NCBI GenBank assembly: GCA_013146195.2 | Contig: CM028383.1 | Span: 12,341,311-12,405,310 of the forward strand | DNA from: Codonopsis lanceolata | Taxonomy: Eukaryota > Streptophyta > Magnoliopsida > Asterales > Campanulaceae | Reading direction: 5' to 3' | DNA: 64,000 bases | Part shown: in pieces, positions 21,201-30,277 of the stretch | How positions within the stretch are numbered: the first letter of the stretch is position 1 | Layout: each line of letters starts with the position of its first letter | Made by a program: the position numbers and the translations under genes | Notes under the pieces: model-generated | Told to the model about the DNA's origin: nothing | Database searches by the model: none | What the model saw: only the letters and a program-made list of their open reading frames with translations

Positions 21201-21410
21201 GCTCTAACTTTTGCCTAGGCCGCCCTTTCGGGTTTTCAACCTAGCGAGCCTTTATTATTATTATTATTTTTATTTGCTCTAATTTTTGCCTAGGCCGCCC
21301 TTTCGGGTTTTCAGCTTAGCGAGCCCTTATTTCTCCTTTTTTTTCCATCATTTTTTTATGCCCTAACTTTTGCCTAGGCCGCCCTTTCGGGTTTTCAGCC
21401 TAGCGGGCTG
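21201..21410 (-). repeat. Three CCTAGG stem-loops in B1
   Basis: Units at 21201-21250, 21275-21326 and 21360-21410 read GCTCTAACTTTTGCCTAGG, CCGCCCTTTCGGG, TTTTCAACCTAGCGAGC on the plus strand. Outer GCTC/GAGC, middle CTAGG/CCTAG and inner CCC/GGG pairs can form. They are separated by A-rich (sense strand) or TTA tracts. The third overlaps the end of the integrase frame. The same motif, also threefold, is in Athila A1 and A2. Confidence 0.8.
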
Positions 21411-21557
21411 GAGAGGGAAGCACTTGCCGGATAGGGTGGTTCGAGCATAATACCTTTTACGCTCGTTGAGATTGGAGGGCTGAACAAGGTCTTTTCTTTC
21501 CTGGCTTGTGAGGAGTACGACGTCTCCTGACCGGATCTCTTTGACAATATACGGCAC
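21363..21557 (-). pseudogene. Integrase C-terminal fragment of B1
   Basis: The frame reads PYIVKEIRSGDVVLLTSQ then QPSNLNERKRYYA, the end of Tat/Ogre integrases (family pattern GPYxVxxI...NLKRYY). In the intact locus it is preceded directly by RT sequence (HDV), now on the other side of A2 at 32849. So RT motif and integrase end are fused, with YVDD, RNase H and the integrase core missing. B3 has the same fusion at 52465-52657. In B1 the frame reads past RYYA to a stop in stem-loop 3; in B3 it stops right after RYYA. Confidence 0.7.
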
Positions 21558-22781
21558 TGACAGGCTAAAGTCGCACGCCTACAAATTAATTACCAAGACA
21601 AGACTCGGCTACAGAACTGCAGCTAGGACAAGTCCAGGGTCGATCCACTGAAGAACGGTTATTCGGTTGCACAATTGTCACTTGATAAGATTGGGGGTTT
21701 GATTTGTGATTAATTAACTACCTAAGACAGAAATTAAAATTAAGTTGTAAACAATTAAAGACTAGCACTTCAGATTTGTCTCCGTCCCCGTTTATCAATC
21801 CAATATCATCGGTATAATTTCTCTCTCTTTCTCCCTATTCACTTGATCCGAGATGTATTTCAATCCCTATTTCTTCCTTAATGATGGTTATAAGCAGTGA
21901 CACACTCACTTATTTCCCTAATCAGTATCTAAACCCAACTGACACAGTCTAGGTTCACAATTACGATTGACAAAACTTTGAGAAATTAAGATCAAGGAAT
22001 TCTCTATTCTTTTGCAAATAGAATGAAAACTGGTTTTACTCCCTTTTCAATTTACCATGACACATGCATAAATCTCAAAGATGCTACTTGTATAAAATCA
22101 TAATCTGACACAGACTTAAGATTAAACTAGCATTAAATCAATTGCAAGGGGAAAGAGGGTGATCAAATCTCAAAACCCTAAAAATCGATCTAGCAATTTA
22201 AAACAAGTAAAACTATGAATAGGGATTCAGAAGTAAAGAAATTAATACCTCAATTGAATTAAACAAACGGTTCAGGATTCAAATCCAAAGCAATGTAATT
22301 AAGCTTCCATGAAAACAGCTGAAATCTCTAGAGAAAATTCGTAGGAGAAGAAGATCCTACTTATGAAGTCAAAACAAGTATATATACTTGTTCCCCAAAA
22401 CCTAATCTTACACTAAAAAGGAAATTCTTAAAAGAAAAAGGAAAGAGAATATTTAATAAAAGTTAATCAAATACTCCTACCATCTATTACCAAAAATAAA
22501 CAGTTTCCAAATCTTTATCTTTTACTTTGACCCCTGAACCTCCAACTAGCAATTTGGTCCCTGCACTTCTGATACTAGCAATTTTATCTTCCACAATAAT
22601 AAACTTTTGCAGGGACATCACAAAATACTCACAAAAAGTCTCAAAATTACAAAAGTTAACCAAAAACTCACCAAATCATAAACTACTCAAAATTACATCA
22701 AACTAAACTAAAATACAATAAAATAATAATAAAAATGTCTAGAAAATTAGGGAATTACATATAATGAAATCCACCACATCA
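21558..22781 (-). repeat. 3' LTR of A2
   Basis: It starts TGACAGGCTAAAGTCG and ends CCACCACATCA, i.e. TG...CA. It lacks about 59 bases near 22545 that are present in the other LTR at about 32560-32630. TATA palindrome at 22374-22391. Confidence 0.95.
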
Positions 22782-22796
22782 AATTCCCCCACGCTT
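22782..22796 (-). promoter_or_regulatory. Polypurine tract of A2
   Basis: AAGCGTGGGGGAATT on the sense strand abuts the 3' LTR, identical to A1. Confidence 0.85.
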
Positions 22797-23345
22797 AGAC
22801 CATTACTCGTCCCTGAGTAATATCCTATCCCCACTCTAAGCACCGGTCTAATCAGTGTAGCATGGGAGGAAAATGACCCCTAATCTCCTCTAACCCTCCG
22901 AAACAACAGTTAACAAACATCGACCCAAACAAACAACGAACTCGGAGAATGGAACTCCGCTCCTTATCACTCCAACAATAGCAATGATACCAATGACCTT
23001 AGCTCGACCCCAACTCCAAATATGCAAAAACGGGACATCCAAGCTAAGGCCCACACAACAAAAAGCTAGGGGGAACTAAATATGTCCTAAGTTTCCCCCA
23101 CGCTATTCTCGCACTACTACTCCCTCAAAAATAAAGTCTATGTCGAAGCAAAGACTTACCTCGTGAATCACACCAACACCCCCTTATATCACCAAAAAGA
23201 AAAACGAGGATTTTCTATCCTAACACCTCTAAACCAAACCTCCTACACCAAAAATAAATAAACCTACCCGATGCTCCAATCCTCCCTTATGACTTCAACG
23301 CCGGTGATATAAAAGATGGAAAGAGATTCACTCACTCACCTTTTT

Positions 23346-23550
23346 CCTAGGCGCCGTTTCCGGTTTTCACCTAGACTCTCATATTATTATTTTTTTTTTT
23401 TTTTTTTTTTTATTTTTCATTTTTTTTTTCACGCCTCTCCTTTTGCCTAAGCGCCCTCTCGGGTTTTCACTTAGCCTCTCTTTTCTTTTCTTTCGTCACA
23501 CTCTCTACTTTTGCCTAAGCGCCCTCTCGGGTTTTCACTTAGCCTCTCTT
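23346..23550 (-). repeat. Three stem-loop units in A2 3' untranslated region
   Basis: Units at 23346-23375, about 23444-23476 and 23513-23545 match the A1 units. Poly-T lengths between units differ from A1 while the stem-loops are conserved. 22797-23345 and 23551-23711 are the rest of the 3' untranslated region, with no gene seen. Confidence 0.75.
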
Positions 23551-23711
23551 TTCTTTTCTTTTGTTTTTTTTTTCTTTTTTTTTTCAGAAGTTAAACAAAT
23601 ACAACAACCAGCAAGCACATGCACCCCACCCCCTCACAAAATCATGCATAGTCCCATATGCATCACAAAAGTAAAATAGAAGTGAGACAGGGATAGGGAT
23701 ACCTCTCGGCA

Positions 23712-24985
23712 CTACTGAGGCGGCCTGAACTGATAGTCCCACGGACCCTGCTGACTGGCACTGCTCTCTGGGAATGGCCAACTTTGCCATCTCCCATCAT
23801 CATGCTGTGGTGCCATGCGCACCAAATAACCGTGAATCTGCTCCTGGCGATCCATAGAGATAGCAAACTGCCTATCCATACGAGCAATCAACTGATTCAC
23901 ACCACTAGCACCCAGACTCGCCGCCCCAGAATCAACATCCTCAGCCTCCTCCATAAAGTCATCATCTTCATCGTCATCCTCCTCCTCTTCAAACTCAGCC
24001 TCTTCCTCTACCTGCTCCTCGACAATTCGAACATTCATCCCTCTTACTTCCCTCTTATTGCTTTCAAGGGAATCTCGAGAGATGGGCCTAATGATCTTCA
24101 CTGCTCTCCCCCAAAATTCCACCGAACACCCCGCCTTGACCAATCCGTGTCGGTGATGGGATGCGGAAACCCATTCCGCTTACTTGCGCCCATATCTTGC
24201 ATATGTTCAACGAAATAATATGCCCCACGTAAATCAATCCCCGTTGATAATCGATGATGAATGAGTACCGCATGATTCCATGGAACCTTCACATGCTGCG
24301 ATGTCGGAAGCAACCTCGAACACACAAATTTGTTAACCCCTTTTGCCACCAGATTAAACTGAGTTTCAATCACAAACTTGGGCGAACCATCCGGGTTGTT
24401 GGTCCATTGAAGTTGGTTGCCCTCCAAAGTCCTCTCCACATCCGCAAAATATACCCGCCAATCGCCATGCATAGCTCGAACATACTCACAATCCTCTCGA
24501 GCCACCCTAGGAAGTCCGTAGAACCTATTGATGCCCTCACTCCGGAATCTTATCGTCTGCTCCCTTACATAGGAATGTCCTGGCACCGGGGGGATTTGAT
24601 TCATGTTCGAATAAAATTCCTTAACCACCAAACTGTTCCCTTCCTCCCTTGGCTCATCACAAAAACGTTGCCAACGTCTAAACCCAAATCTCTCAGTAAG
24701 GCCAAAGGATCCTATGTTAAACTTTCTTTCAGCAATCATGGCCCTATTCGAATGAAAGTAGAAATAATTTTGGGACAAGTAGTAATTAAACCGGGAAGAG
24801 TCATGGGGGTCTCCACTACGGAGAAGGATTCCAAGGGGAGGGGCACTAGACGTACTCTCATCATGCCTATGTTTTTTCGGGGACTCGTTGGATTTTCTTC
24901 CTCCTTTTTTCGAATGATCCTTTGTGTTTCCCATGTTCATTTCAAGCAATAGTATAATTTCAAGCAAAAAAAAAAAACCCCCCAA
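23712..24985 (-). pseudogene. Athila third ORF of A2, broken near 24100-24260
   Basis: The first part (24985-24098) runs through MNMGNTKDHSKKGGRKSNES, LTERFGFRRWQRFCDEPREE, the INRFYGLPRVARE motif and KFVCSRLLPTSQHVKVPWNH. Several small indels between 24100 and 24260 then shift the frame. The last part (24143-23712) has the acidic E/D run and the C-terminus GPWDYQFRPPQ, identical to A1. A1 is open across the break and A2 is open across the A1 break, so both probably descend from a gene of about 410 residues. The most upstream methionine precedes a hydrophobic FFFLLEIILLLE run. The methionine at MNMGN is the likelier start, because the upstream run crosses a variable homopolymer. Function unknown; not shown to be an envelope. 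Confidence 0.6.
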
Positions 24986-25377
24986 TCTTCAACACAAATG
25001 GAAACCACAAGGAATGGATAAAGAGGCTCCTAACCTTGAAGAAAACAAATTCTGGAAAAAAAATTGTGGCCGGAAAGTTTGAACCCCTGCCGGAATCTAC
25101 AAAAGTTCGCCGGAATCTTCAAAATCTCGCCGGAAAACTCAAAGGTTTTAGATGAAGGTGCCCGGAATTTGGTAATGTTTGGTGAATCTGAAAGCTTAGG
25201 GAGAGGGGACCAACTTTTGTAACAGGAGTGTGGTGAGAAGGAGAGTGGAAGATGGAGGAAGTCGCCGGAATTAATGGAGGAGAGTGGCCGGAATCTTTGT
25301 ACTTGGAGAGAGAACGGAGAGAAGAGAGAGAGTGAGGGTGCGTTTTGATTTTGGAATGGTTTCAGCCTTTGAACTTC

Positions 25378-25386
25378 TTTAAATAC
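25378..25386 (-). promoter_or_regulatory. TATA-like box upstream of the A2 third gene
   Basis: GAGTATTTAAAGAAG on the minus strand, placed as in A1, about 95 bases downstream of the cassette block and about 400 upstream of the third gene. Confidence 0.4.
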
Positions 25387-25478
25387 TCGCCCCAAATCAT
25401 ACCCAATCCGACCCAGACTTGGTTTTAACCCGTGCAATTCCTATCATGGGTCAGACTTCAAAAACCAGATTTCGATGT

Positions 25479-25800
25479 TGAGGCGGCCGCATGGATAGCA
25501 ATGAGGCGGGCGCATCAAATACTGAGGCTGCGCAATTTTTCTGTCAGATCGAGGCGGGCGCATGGAGATGAATGAGGCGGGCGCCTCAAACTTGAAAAAT
25601 TTTCCCCCGATCCTGTAGTTGAGGCGGCCGCATGGATATGAATGAGGCGGGCGCCTCAAACTTGAAAATTTTTCCCCCGATCCTGTAGTTGAGGCGGCCG
25701 CATGGATATGAATGAGGCGGGCGCCTCAACTCTGCAATTTTCGGCCCTCCAACCTGAAGTTGAGGCGGGCGCATGGAGAGTAATGAGGCGGGCGCCTGGA
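25479..25800. repeat. Five GC-rich palindromic cassettes in A2
   Basis: Starts near 25479, 25551, 25619, 25689 and 25761. Layout is the same as A1 3681-4000. The reading frame through it (25586-25855, minus) repeats peptides such as APASFISMRPPQ. I treat this as a by-product of the repeat. Confidence 0.85.
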
Positions 25801-26008
25801 TCTCTGGCCGAAATTTCTCTTCCTCCTTGCTTTTCCTGCACAACACTACACACAAAAATACCTAAGTAGCACCTATTTCATAAAAATAAAGTGAACAAAA
25901 ATAAAATAAAGAGAAGTAGAAACCCCGGGTTGCCTCCCGGTAAGCCGCCCTTCTTTACCGTCTTTAGCTAGACCAAATGCCGGGAAAGACCCCGGCATAG
26001 CATAAGGA

Positions 26009-28588
26009 TTAATCATAATTAGGATCGTAGAGATCCATCATTTCCACATCCTCTACATTAACCTCTCCCCCATCAAAATAGGGTTTTAATCTTTGCCCAT
26101 TTACCTTAAACTCTTGGTTTCCGGAGAGACTGGAGATCACAACCGCACCATGTGGGAATACCTCCCTCACCAAATAAGGACCGGTCCACCGGGACCTCAA
26201 TTTACCGGGAAACAAGCGCAAGCGGGAATCAAACAAGAGGACTTTTTGACCTACCTTAAATTCTTTCCTCAAAATCATTTTATCATGCCACGCTTTTGCT
26301 CGTTCTTTGTAAGACAAATTATTTTCATACGCTTCTCTCCGGATTTCATCAAGTTCATTCAATTGCAGTTTTCTTTCCTCACCGGACCCGTCTAAGTTCA
26401 TATTGAATTTTTTTATTGCCCAAAAGGCTTTGTGCTCTAATTCAACGGGCAAGTGACATGGCTTCCCAAACACTAATCGGTATGGGGACATACCAATAGG
26501 TGTCTTGTAAGTCGTACGATAAGCCCACAAAGCATCCTCCAGCCTAAGACTCCAATCTTTCCTATTCGGGTTGACGGTCTTTTCGAGGATGGACTTGATT
26601 TCCCTATTGGAAACTTCTGCCTGGCCATTGGTTTGGGGATGATAGGCGGTGGAGACCTTATGAGTGATGTTATACTTTTTGACTAAGGCCTCAACCAACC
26701 TATTGCAAAAATGAGTTCCCCTATCACTGATCAAGGCCCTAGGCATCCCAAACCTAGACACAACATTGCTCTTGAGGAAATTCACCACCACCTTAGCATC
26801 ATCGGTGCGTGTAGGGATTGCTTCAACCCATTTGGAAACGTAGTCCACTGCAAGTAAGATGTACACAAAACCAAAAGAAATAGGAAACGGACCCATAAAG
26901 TCAATTCCCCAAACATCAAAAACCTCGCAATTCATTACGATGTTTTGTGGCATCTCATTGCGGCGTCCTATATTTCCAACACGTTGACACCGGTCACAAG
27001 ACTTACAAAAGGGAGCAGCATCCATAAATAATTTCGGCCAAAAGAAGCCACTGTCTAACACTTTCCTAGCGGTGTTGTTGGCACCAAAGTGACCACCACA
27101 TGCATACTCATGACAGAACTTAAGAATAGAGGCCATCTCATTTTCCGGGACACAACGACGAATAACTTGGTCAGCGCAATGCTTCCACAAGTTTGGTTCG
27201 TCCCACACATAGTACTTAGCCTCACTGCGGATTTTGTCTCTTTTAGATTTAGAAAAAACTTGGGGAATTTTATTAGAGACCAAAAAGTTCACCAAATCCG
27301 CATACCAAGGCAACACGTCCTTAACTGCCCACAAAGCCTCATCAGGAAACTCGTCCCTAATAGGGGCCTGCTTATGAGGTGTGCTATCCTCTCTCACCAA
27401 ACGACTCAAGTGGTCGGCCACTACATTTTCGGCTCCTTTCTTATCCCTGATTTCTAAGTTAAACTCATCTAACAGAAGGACCCACCGAATGAGTCTCGGT
27501 TTTGCCTCTTTCTTCGACATTAAATACCTAAGAGCAGCATGATCGGTGTACACAATGATTTTGGTTCCAAGCAAATAGGACCTAAACTTTTCTAGAGCAA
27601 AAACCACCGCTAACATCTCTTTTTCTGTAGTGGAGTAGTTTCGTTGTGCCTCATTCAAAGTCATAGACGCATAATAAATCACATGAGAGGCACGATCCAC
27701 TTTTTGACCCAAAACTGCCCCCAAGGCATAATCACTCGCATCACACATGATCTCAAAAGGGAGAGACCAATTGGGGGCTTGAATAATAGGAGTTGAAGTC
27801 AACCGATCCTTCAACTCATCAAATGCTTTCTTGCAATTATCATCAAATGTGAAATCCACCTCTTTTTGCAACAAGGTGCATAGAGGTGATGCAATTTTCG
27901 AAAAATCTTTAATGAAGCGACGGTAGAACCCCGCATGACCAAGGAACGACCGCACTTCACGCACATTTGTAGGGTAAGGAAGTGTGGAAATAACATCAAT
28001 TTTTGCTTTGTCCACTTCAATACCCTTTTTTGAAACCACATGTCCCAACACAATGCCTTGCTCAACCATGAAATGACACTTTTCAAAGTTTAACACCAAA
28101 TTCGTTTCAACGCATCGGTCAAGCACTAAAGCAAGGTGAGCAAGACATTGGTCGAACGAGTCACCATGGACAGTGAAGTCATCCATGAAAACTTCCATAA
28201 AATTTTCCACAAAATCGGAGAAGATGCTCATCATACACCTTTGAAAAGTCGCAGGTGCATTGCATAAACCAAAGGGCATCCTCCGATAGGCAAAGGTGCC
28301 GAAGGGGCAAGTAAAAGTAGTTTTCTCCTGGTCTTCCGGTGCAATTGGTATTTGAAAATACACGGAATACCCATCAAGAAAACAATAATACTCCCTTCCG
28401 GCAAGCCTTTCCAACATCTGATCAATAAAGGGGAGGGGGAAGTGATCTTTTCTAGTTACCTCATTTAGTCGCCGAAGATCAATCTGACACGCCATCCGTT
28501 TGCTCCGGGTTGGCACCAACTCGCCCTTGTGATTGATGACGGCGGTGACCCCACCCGCTTGGCTACACATTGAGTAGGGCTCACCCAC
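26009..28588 (-). CDS. Pol: reverse transcriptase, RNase H, integrase (A2)
   Basis: This is the longest open frame here (859 codons). RT: IDLRRLNEVTRKDHF, FLDGYSVYFQIP (D72), MPFGLCNAPATFQR and FMDDF (D136, D137). RNase H: CDASDYALG (D283), TEKEML (E322/E324), YTDH (D349) and VADHLS (D392). Integrase: H493 and H500 with C531 and C534 as the zinc site; catalytic D563 (GIDFMGP), D622 (SDRGTHF) and E658 (GQAEVSNRE). The C-terminal part has WTGPYLVREV and no chromodomain, as in Athila. The apparent start is artificial: RT N-terminal sequence continues in another frame at 28581-28856. All catalytic residues looked for are present, so this half could be functional if translated. Confidence 0.95.
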   Translation of the reverse strand: MGEPYSMCSQAGGVTAVINHKGELVPTRSKRMACQIDLRRLNEVTRKDHFPLPFIDQMLERLAGREYYCFLDGYSVYFQIPIAPEDQEKTTFTCPFGTFAYRRMPFGLCNAPATFQRCMMSIFSDFVENFMEVFMDDFTVHGDSFDQCLAHLALVLDRCVETNLVLNFEKCHFMVEQGIVLGHVVSKKGIEVDKAKIDVISTLPYPTNVREVRSFLGHAGFYRRFIKDFSKIASPLCTLLQKEVDFTFDDNCKKAFDELKDRLTSTPIIQAPNWSLPFEIMCDASDYALGAVLGQKVDRASHVIYYASMTLNEAQRNYSTTEKEMLAVVFALEKFRSYLLGTKIIVYTDHAALRYLMSKKEAKPRLIRWVLLLDEFNLEIRDKKGAENVVADHLSRLVREDSTPHKQAPIRDEFPDEALWAVKDVLPWYADLVNFLVSNKIPQVFSKSKRDKIRSEAKYYVWDEPNLWKHCADQVIRRCVPENEMASILKFCHEYACGGHFGANNTARKVLDSGFFWPKLFMDAAPFCKSCDRCQRVGNIGRRNEMPQNIVMNCEVFDVWGIDFMGPFPISFGFVYILLAVDYVSKWVEAIPTRTDDAKVVVNFLKSNVVSRFGMPRALISDRGTHFCNRLVEALVKKYNITHKVSTAYHPQTNGQAEVSNREIKSILEKTVNPNRKDWSLRLEDALWAYRTTYKTPIGMSPYRLVFGKPCHLPVELEHKAFWAIKKFNMNLDGSGEERKLQLNELDEIRREAYENNLSYKERAKAWHDKMILRKEFKVGQKVLLFDSRLRLFPGKLRSRWTGPYLVREVFPHGAVVISSLSGNQEFKVNGQRLKPYFDGGEVNVEDVEMMDLYDPNYD

Positions 28589-28856
28589 TCAGCATGCGAT
28601 ATGGCATATATGATCCCCATGCGCAAAGCAACTTCAAAACTTCCTTCTTCACCACCTCCATCATAGGTGGGTTCAACCTCCTCTGCGGCTGCCGTACCGG
28701 CTTAGCACCCTCTTCTAACGAAATCCGGTGTGTGCATATAGAAGGACTTATGCCCTTGATGTCGGCAATAGTCCACCCAATCGCTTCTTTCCGCTCCCGG
28801 ATCACATCCACTAATCTCTTCTCCTGCTCCTCCGTCAGAACACTAGAGATCACCAC
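28581..28856 (-). pseudogene. RT N-terminal segment of A2, frame-shifted
   Basis: It contains LTEEQEKRLVDVIRERKEA, IGWTIADIKGISPSICTHRI, KPVRQPQRRLNPPMMEVV and the start of the RT fingers. Differences from A1 at both ends are small. At 28855 A1 has CACAGGCAGTG and A2 has CACGGTG. At 28605-28630 CTG-containing words of A1 are altered. Outside these points the two copies agree, so the breaks may be sequencing error. Confidence 0.8.
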
Positions 28857-28912
28857 GGTGTCTTCCCTTCACCCAAGAAAGCATATTTCAAATTCTCGGA
28901 AGAGGCTTCAAT

Positions 28913-30247
28913 TCAAGCACAGCGCCTTCTCAGCAGATGGCGGGGTTTCTCTGGTGGCACCTCCAACGGTAATTTACCAAATCCCGATGGTGAGACATAC
29001 ATAGCACTCTCAGAGAGGCTCATCACCGCCTCCTTCATCTCATCGGAAATTTCAAACTCCAACCCGGTGTATCCCAACGCATTCTCCAATGCAGACTTCA
29101 TGTCATCATCTCTACCGCACACCTCAAACACCTCTTGGGCTATAGGCTCCACGACATCAATGAAGTTCACCGAGTGCACATCCTTAGGGTACTTCATAGC
29201 ATCAAAGATATTAAACTCCATTTGTTCCCCATCAAACTCCATGGTCATTGACCCGTTAGTAACATCCAACTTGGTACAAGCAGTCGACATGAAAGGTCTC
29301 CCTAACAGAATGGGAGCCTTAGGATCTGTATCCATCTCCAAGACATAAAAGTCTGCAGGAAAGATGAGCTTCCCAACCCGGACTAGAACATCCTCAATCA
29401 CCCCCTTAGGGTACGCATTAGATCTGTCGGCAAGCTGGATAACCACCCGAGTATCCTGTAGAGGTCCCAACTTTAGGGTCTCAAACAACGCATAAGGCAT
29501 GACGTTGATTGAAGCCCCCAAGTCAAGCATAGCCATGTGCTCCGAATTATCCCCTAGCGACACCGGAATCACAAACATACCCGGATCACTACACTTTTTC
29601 GGCATCCTCTTCTGATAGACTGCAGACACGTGTTCACTAATCTTTACCTTCTTCTGACTCCGCTCCTTCTGATTCCTCTTCATAGTGCACAACTCCTTCA
29701 AGAATTTCGCATACCTTGGGACAGACTGCAGAAGATCAAGAAACGGAATGTTTACCTCAAGCCTCTTGAAGGTGTCAAAAATAGCCTTATCAGCCTCCGG
29801 CCTTCTGTCCTCCCTTAAAGCATACGGAAACGGGGGAGCTGGCTCATGAACAGGAAATACTGGTGCAGTGCTCTTCTCCTTTTCAGGAATCTGCACCTCA
29901 GGTGTAACTCTCTCAACCACTAACTCAGGCTCCTCTTCAACAACCACTTCTTCTAGCTTTTTCCCACTGCGCAAAGTCATTGCACTGACATTAGACTTTG
30001 GATTCGGTTCCGTTCTAGATGGGAACTTTCCCGAATCCTTAGCCTCCATTCTCCCAATTGCATCTGCCAGCTGACCCACATGTTTCTCCAAATTGCTGAT
30101 GCTCGATTTAGTCTCCTGTTGGAACTGCTGGAAATTTCCATTCATGGTAGTCATGCTCTGTGCTAGTGATCGGACCAGTCCTCTGTAGGCGTCCTGTTGT
30201 TGTTCTTTGTCCAACAGGTGCTCTGTCTTGATTATATTGGTTTCCAC
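28913..30247 (-). CDS. Gag C-terminus, linker and aspartic protease (A2)
   Basis: 444 codons. The first ~65 residues (QFQQETKSSISNLEKHVGQL) look like a coiled coil. A charged linker (TLRSGKKLEEVVVEEEPELV) follows, then FKRLEVNIPFLDLLQSVPRY, a motif common before Athila proteases. The protease has MLDLGASINVMP (D242) and APILLGRPFMSTA. The frame runs on through CGRDDDMKSALENALGYTG to the break at 28913. Upstream, gag (30278-31498) ends in another frame only ~30 bases away, so one or two indels separate what should be one gag-pol frame, unless this is a real gag/pol boundary. Confidence 0.9.
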   Translation of the reverse strand: METNIIKTEHLLDKEQQQDAYRGLVRSLAQSMTTMNGNFQQFQQETKSSISNLEKHVGQLADAIGRMEAKDSGKFPSRTEPNPKSNVSAMTLRSGKKLEEVVVEEEPELVVERVTPEVQIPEKEKSTAPVFPVHEPAPPFPYALREDRRPEADKAIFDTFKRLEVNIPFLDLLQSVPRYAKFLKELCTMKRNQKERSQKKVKISEHVSAVYQKRMPKKCSDPGMFVIPVSLGDNSEHMAMLDLGASINVMPYALFETLKLGPLQDTRVVIQLADRSNAYPKGVIEDVLVRVGKLIFPADFYVLEMDTDPKAPILLGRPFMSTACTKLDVTNGSMTMEFDGEQMEFNIFDAMKYPKDVHSVNFIDVVEPIAQEVFEVCGRDDDMKSALENALGYTGLEFEISDEMKEAVMSLSESAMYVSPSGFGKLPLEVPPEKPRHLLRRRCA

Positions 30248-30277
30248 AAAGCTAGCGACCTCTTGAAATCCTTGCGA

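Larger units (their letters stand above)
18912..21557 (-). mobile_element. B1 element, 3' part of interior (Tat/Ogre-like)
   Basis: It continues the B1 element whose gag is at 33795-35652; A2 separates the two. The stretch 18935-19040 matches B2 near 39765-39860 (CTCCTCAGGAAC, ACAAGACCTTTCCCT). From about 19480 it matches B3 at 50040-52600 (ATGATGCATG, CTTATTAATAATGC). It holds poly-T tracts, small hairpins (19189-19309), a TTTTG repeat, an AT repeat, three stem-loops and, at its right end, the end of integrase. Most of 18912-21200 is non-coding. Its own 3' LTR is not seen, because element C begins at 18911. Confidence 0.75.

Noticed and set aside
25586..25855. Short minus-strand proteins with repeated APASFISMRPP-type peptides
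   Set aside because: Translation of the GC cassettes; several frames are open and no family is recognised.
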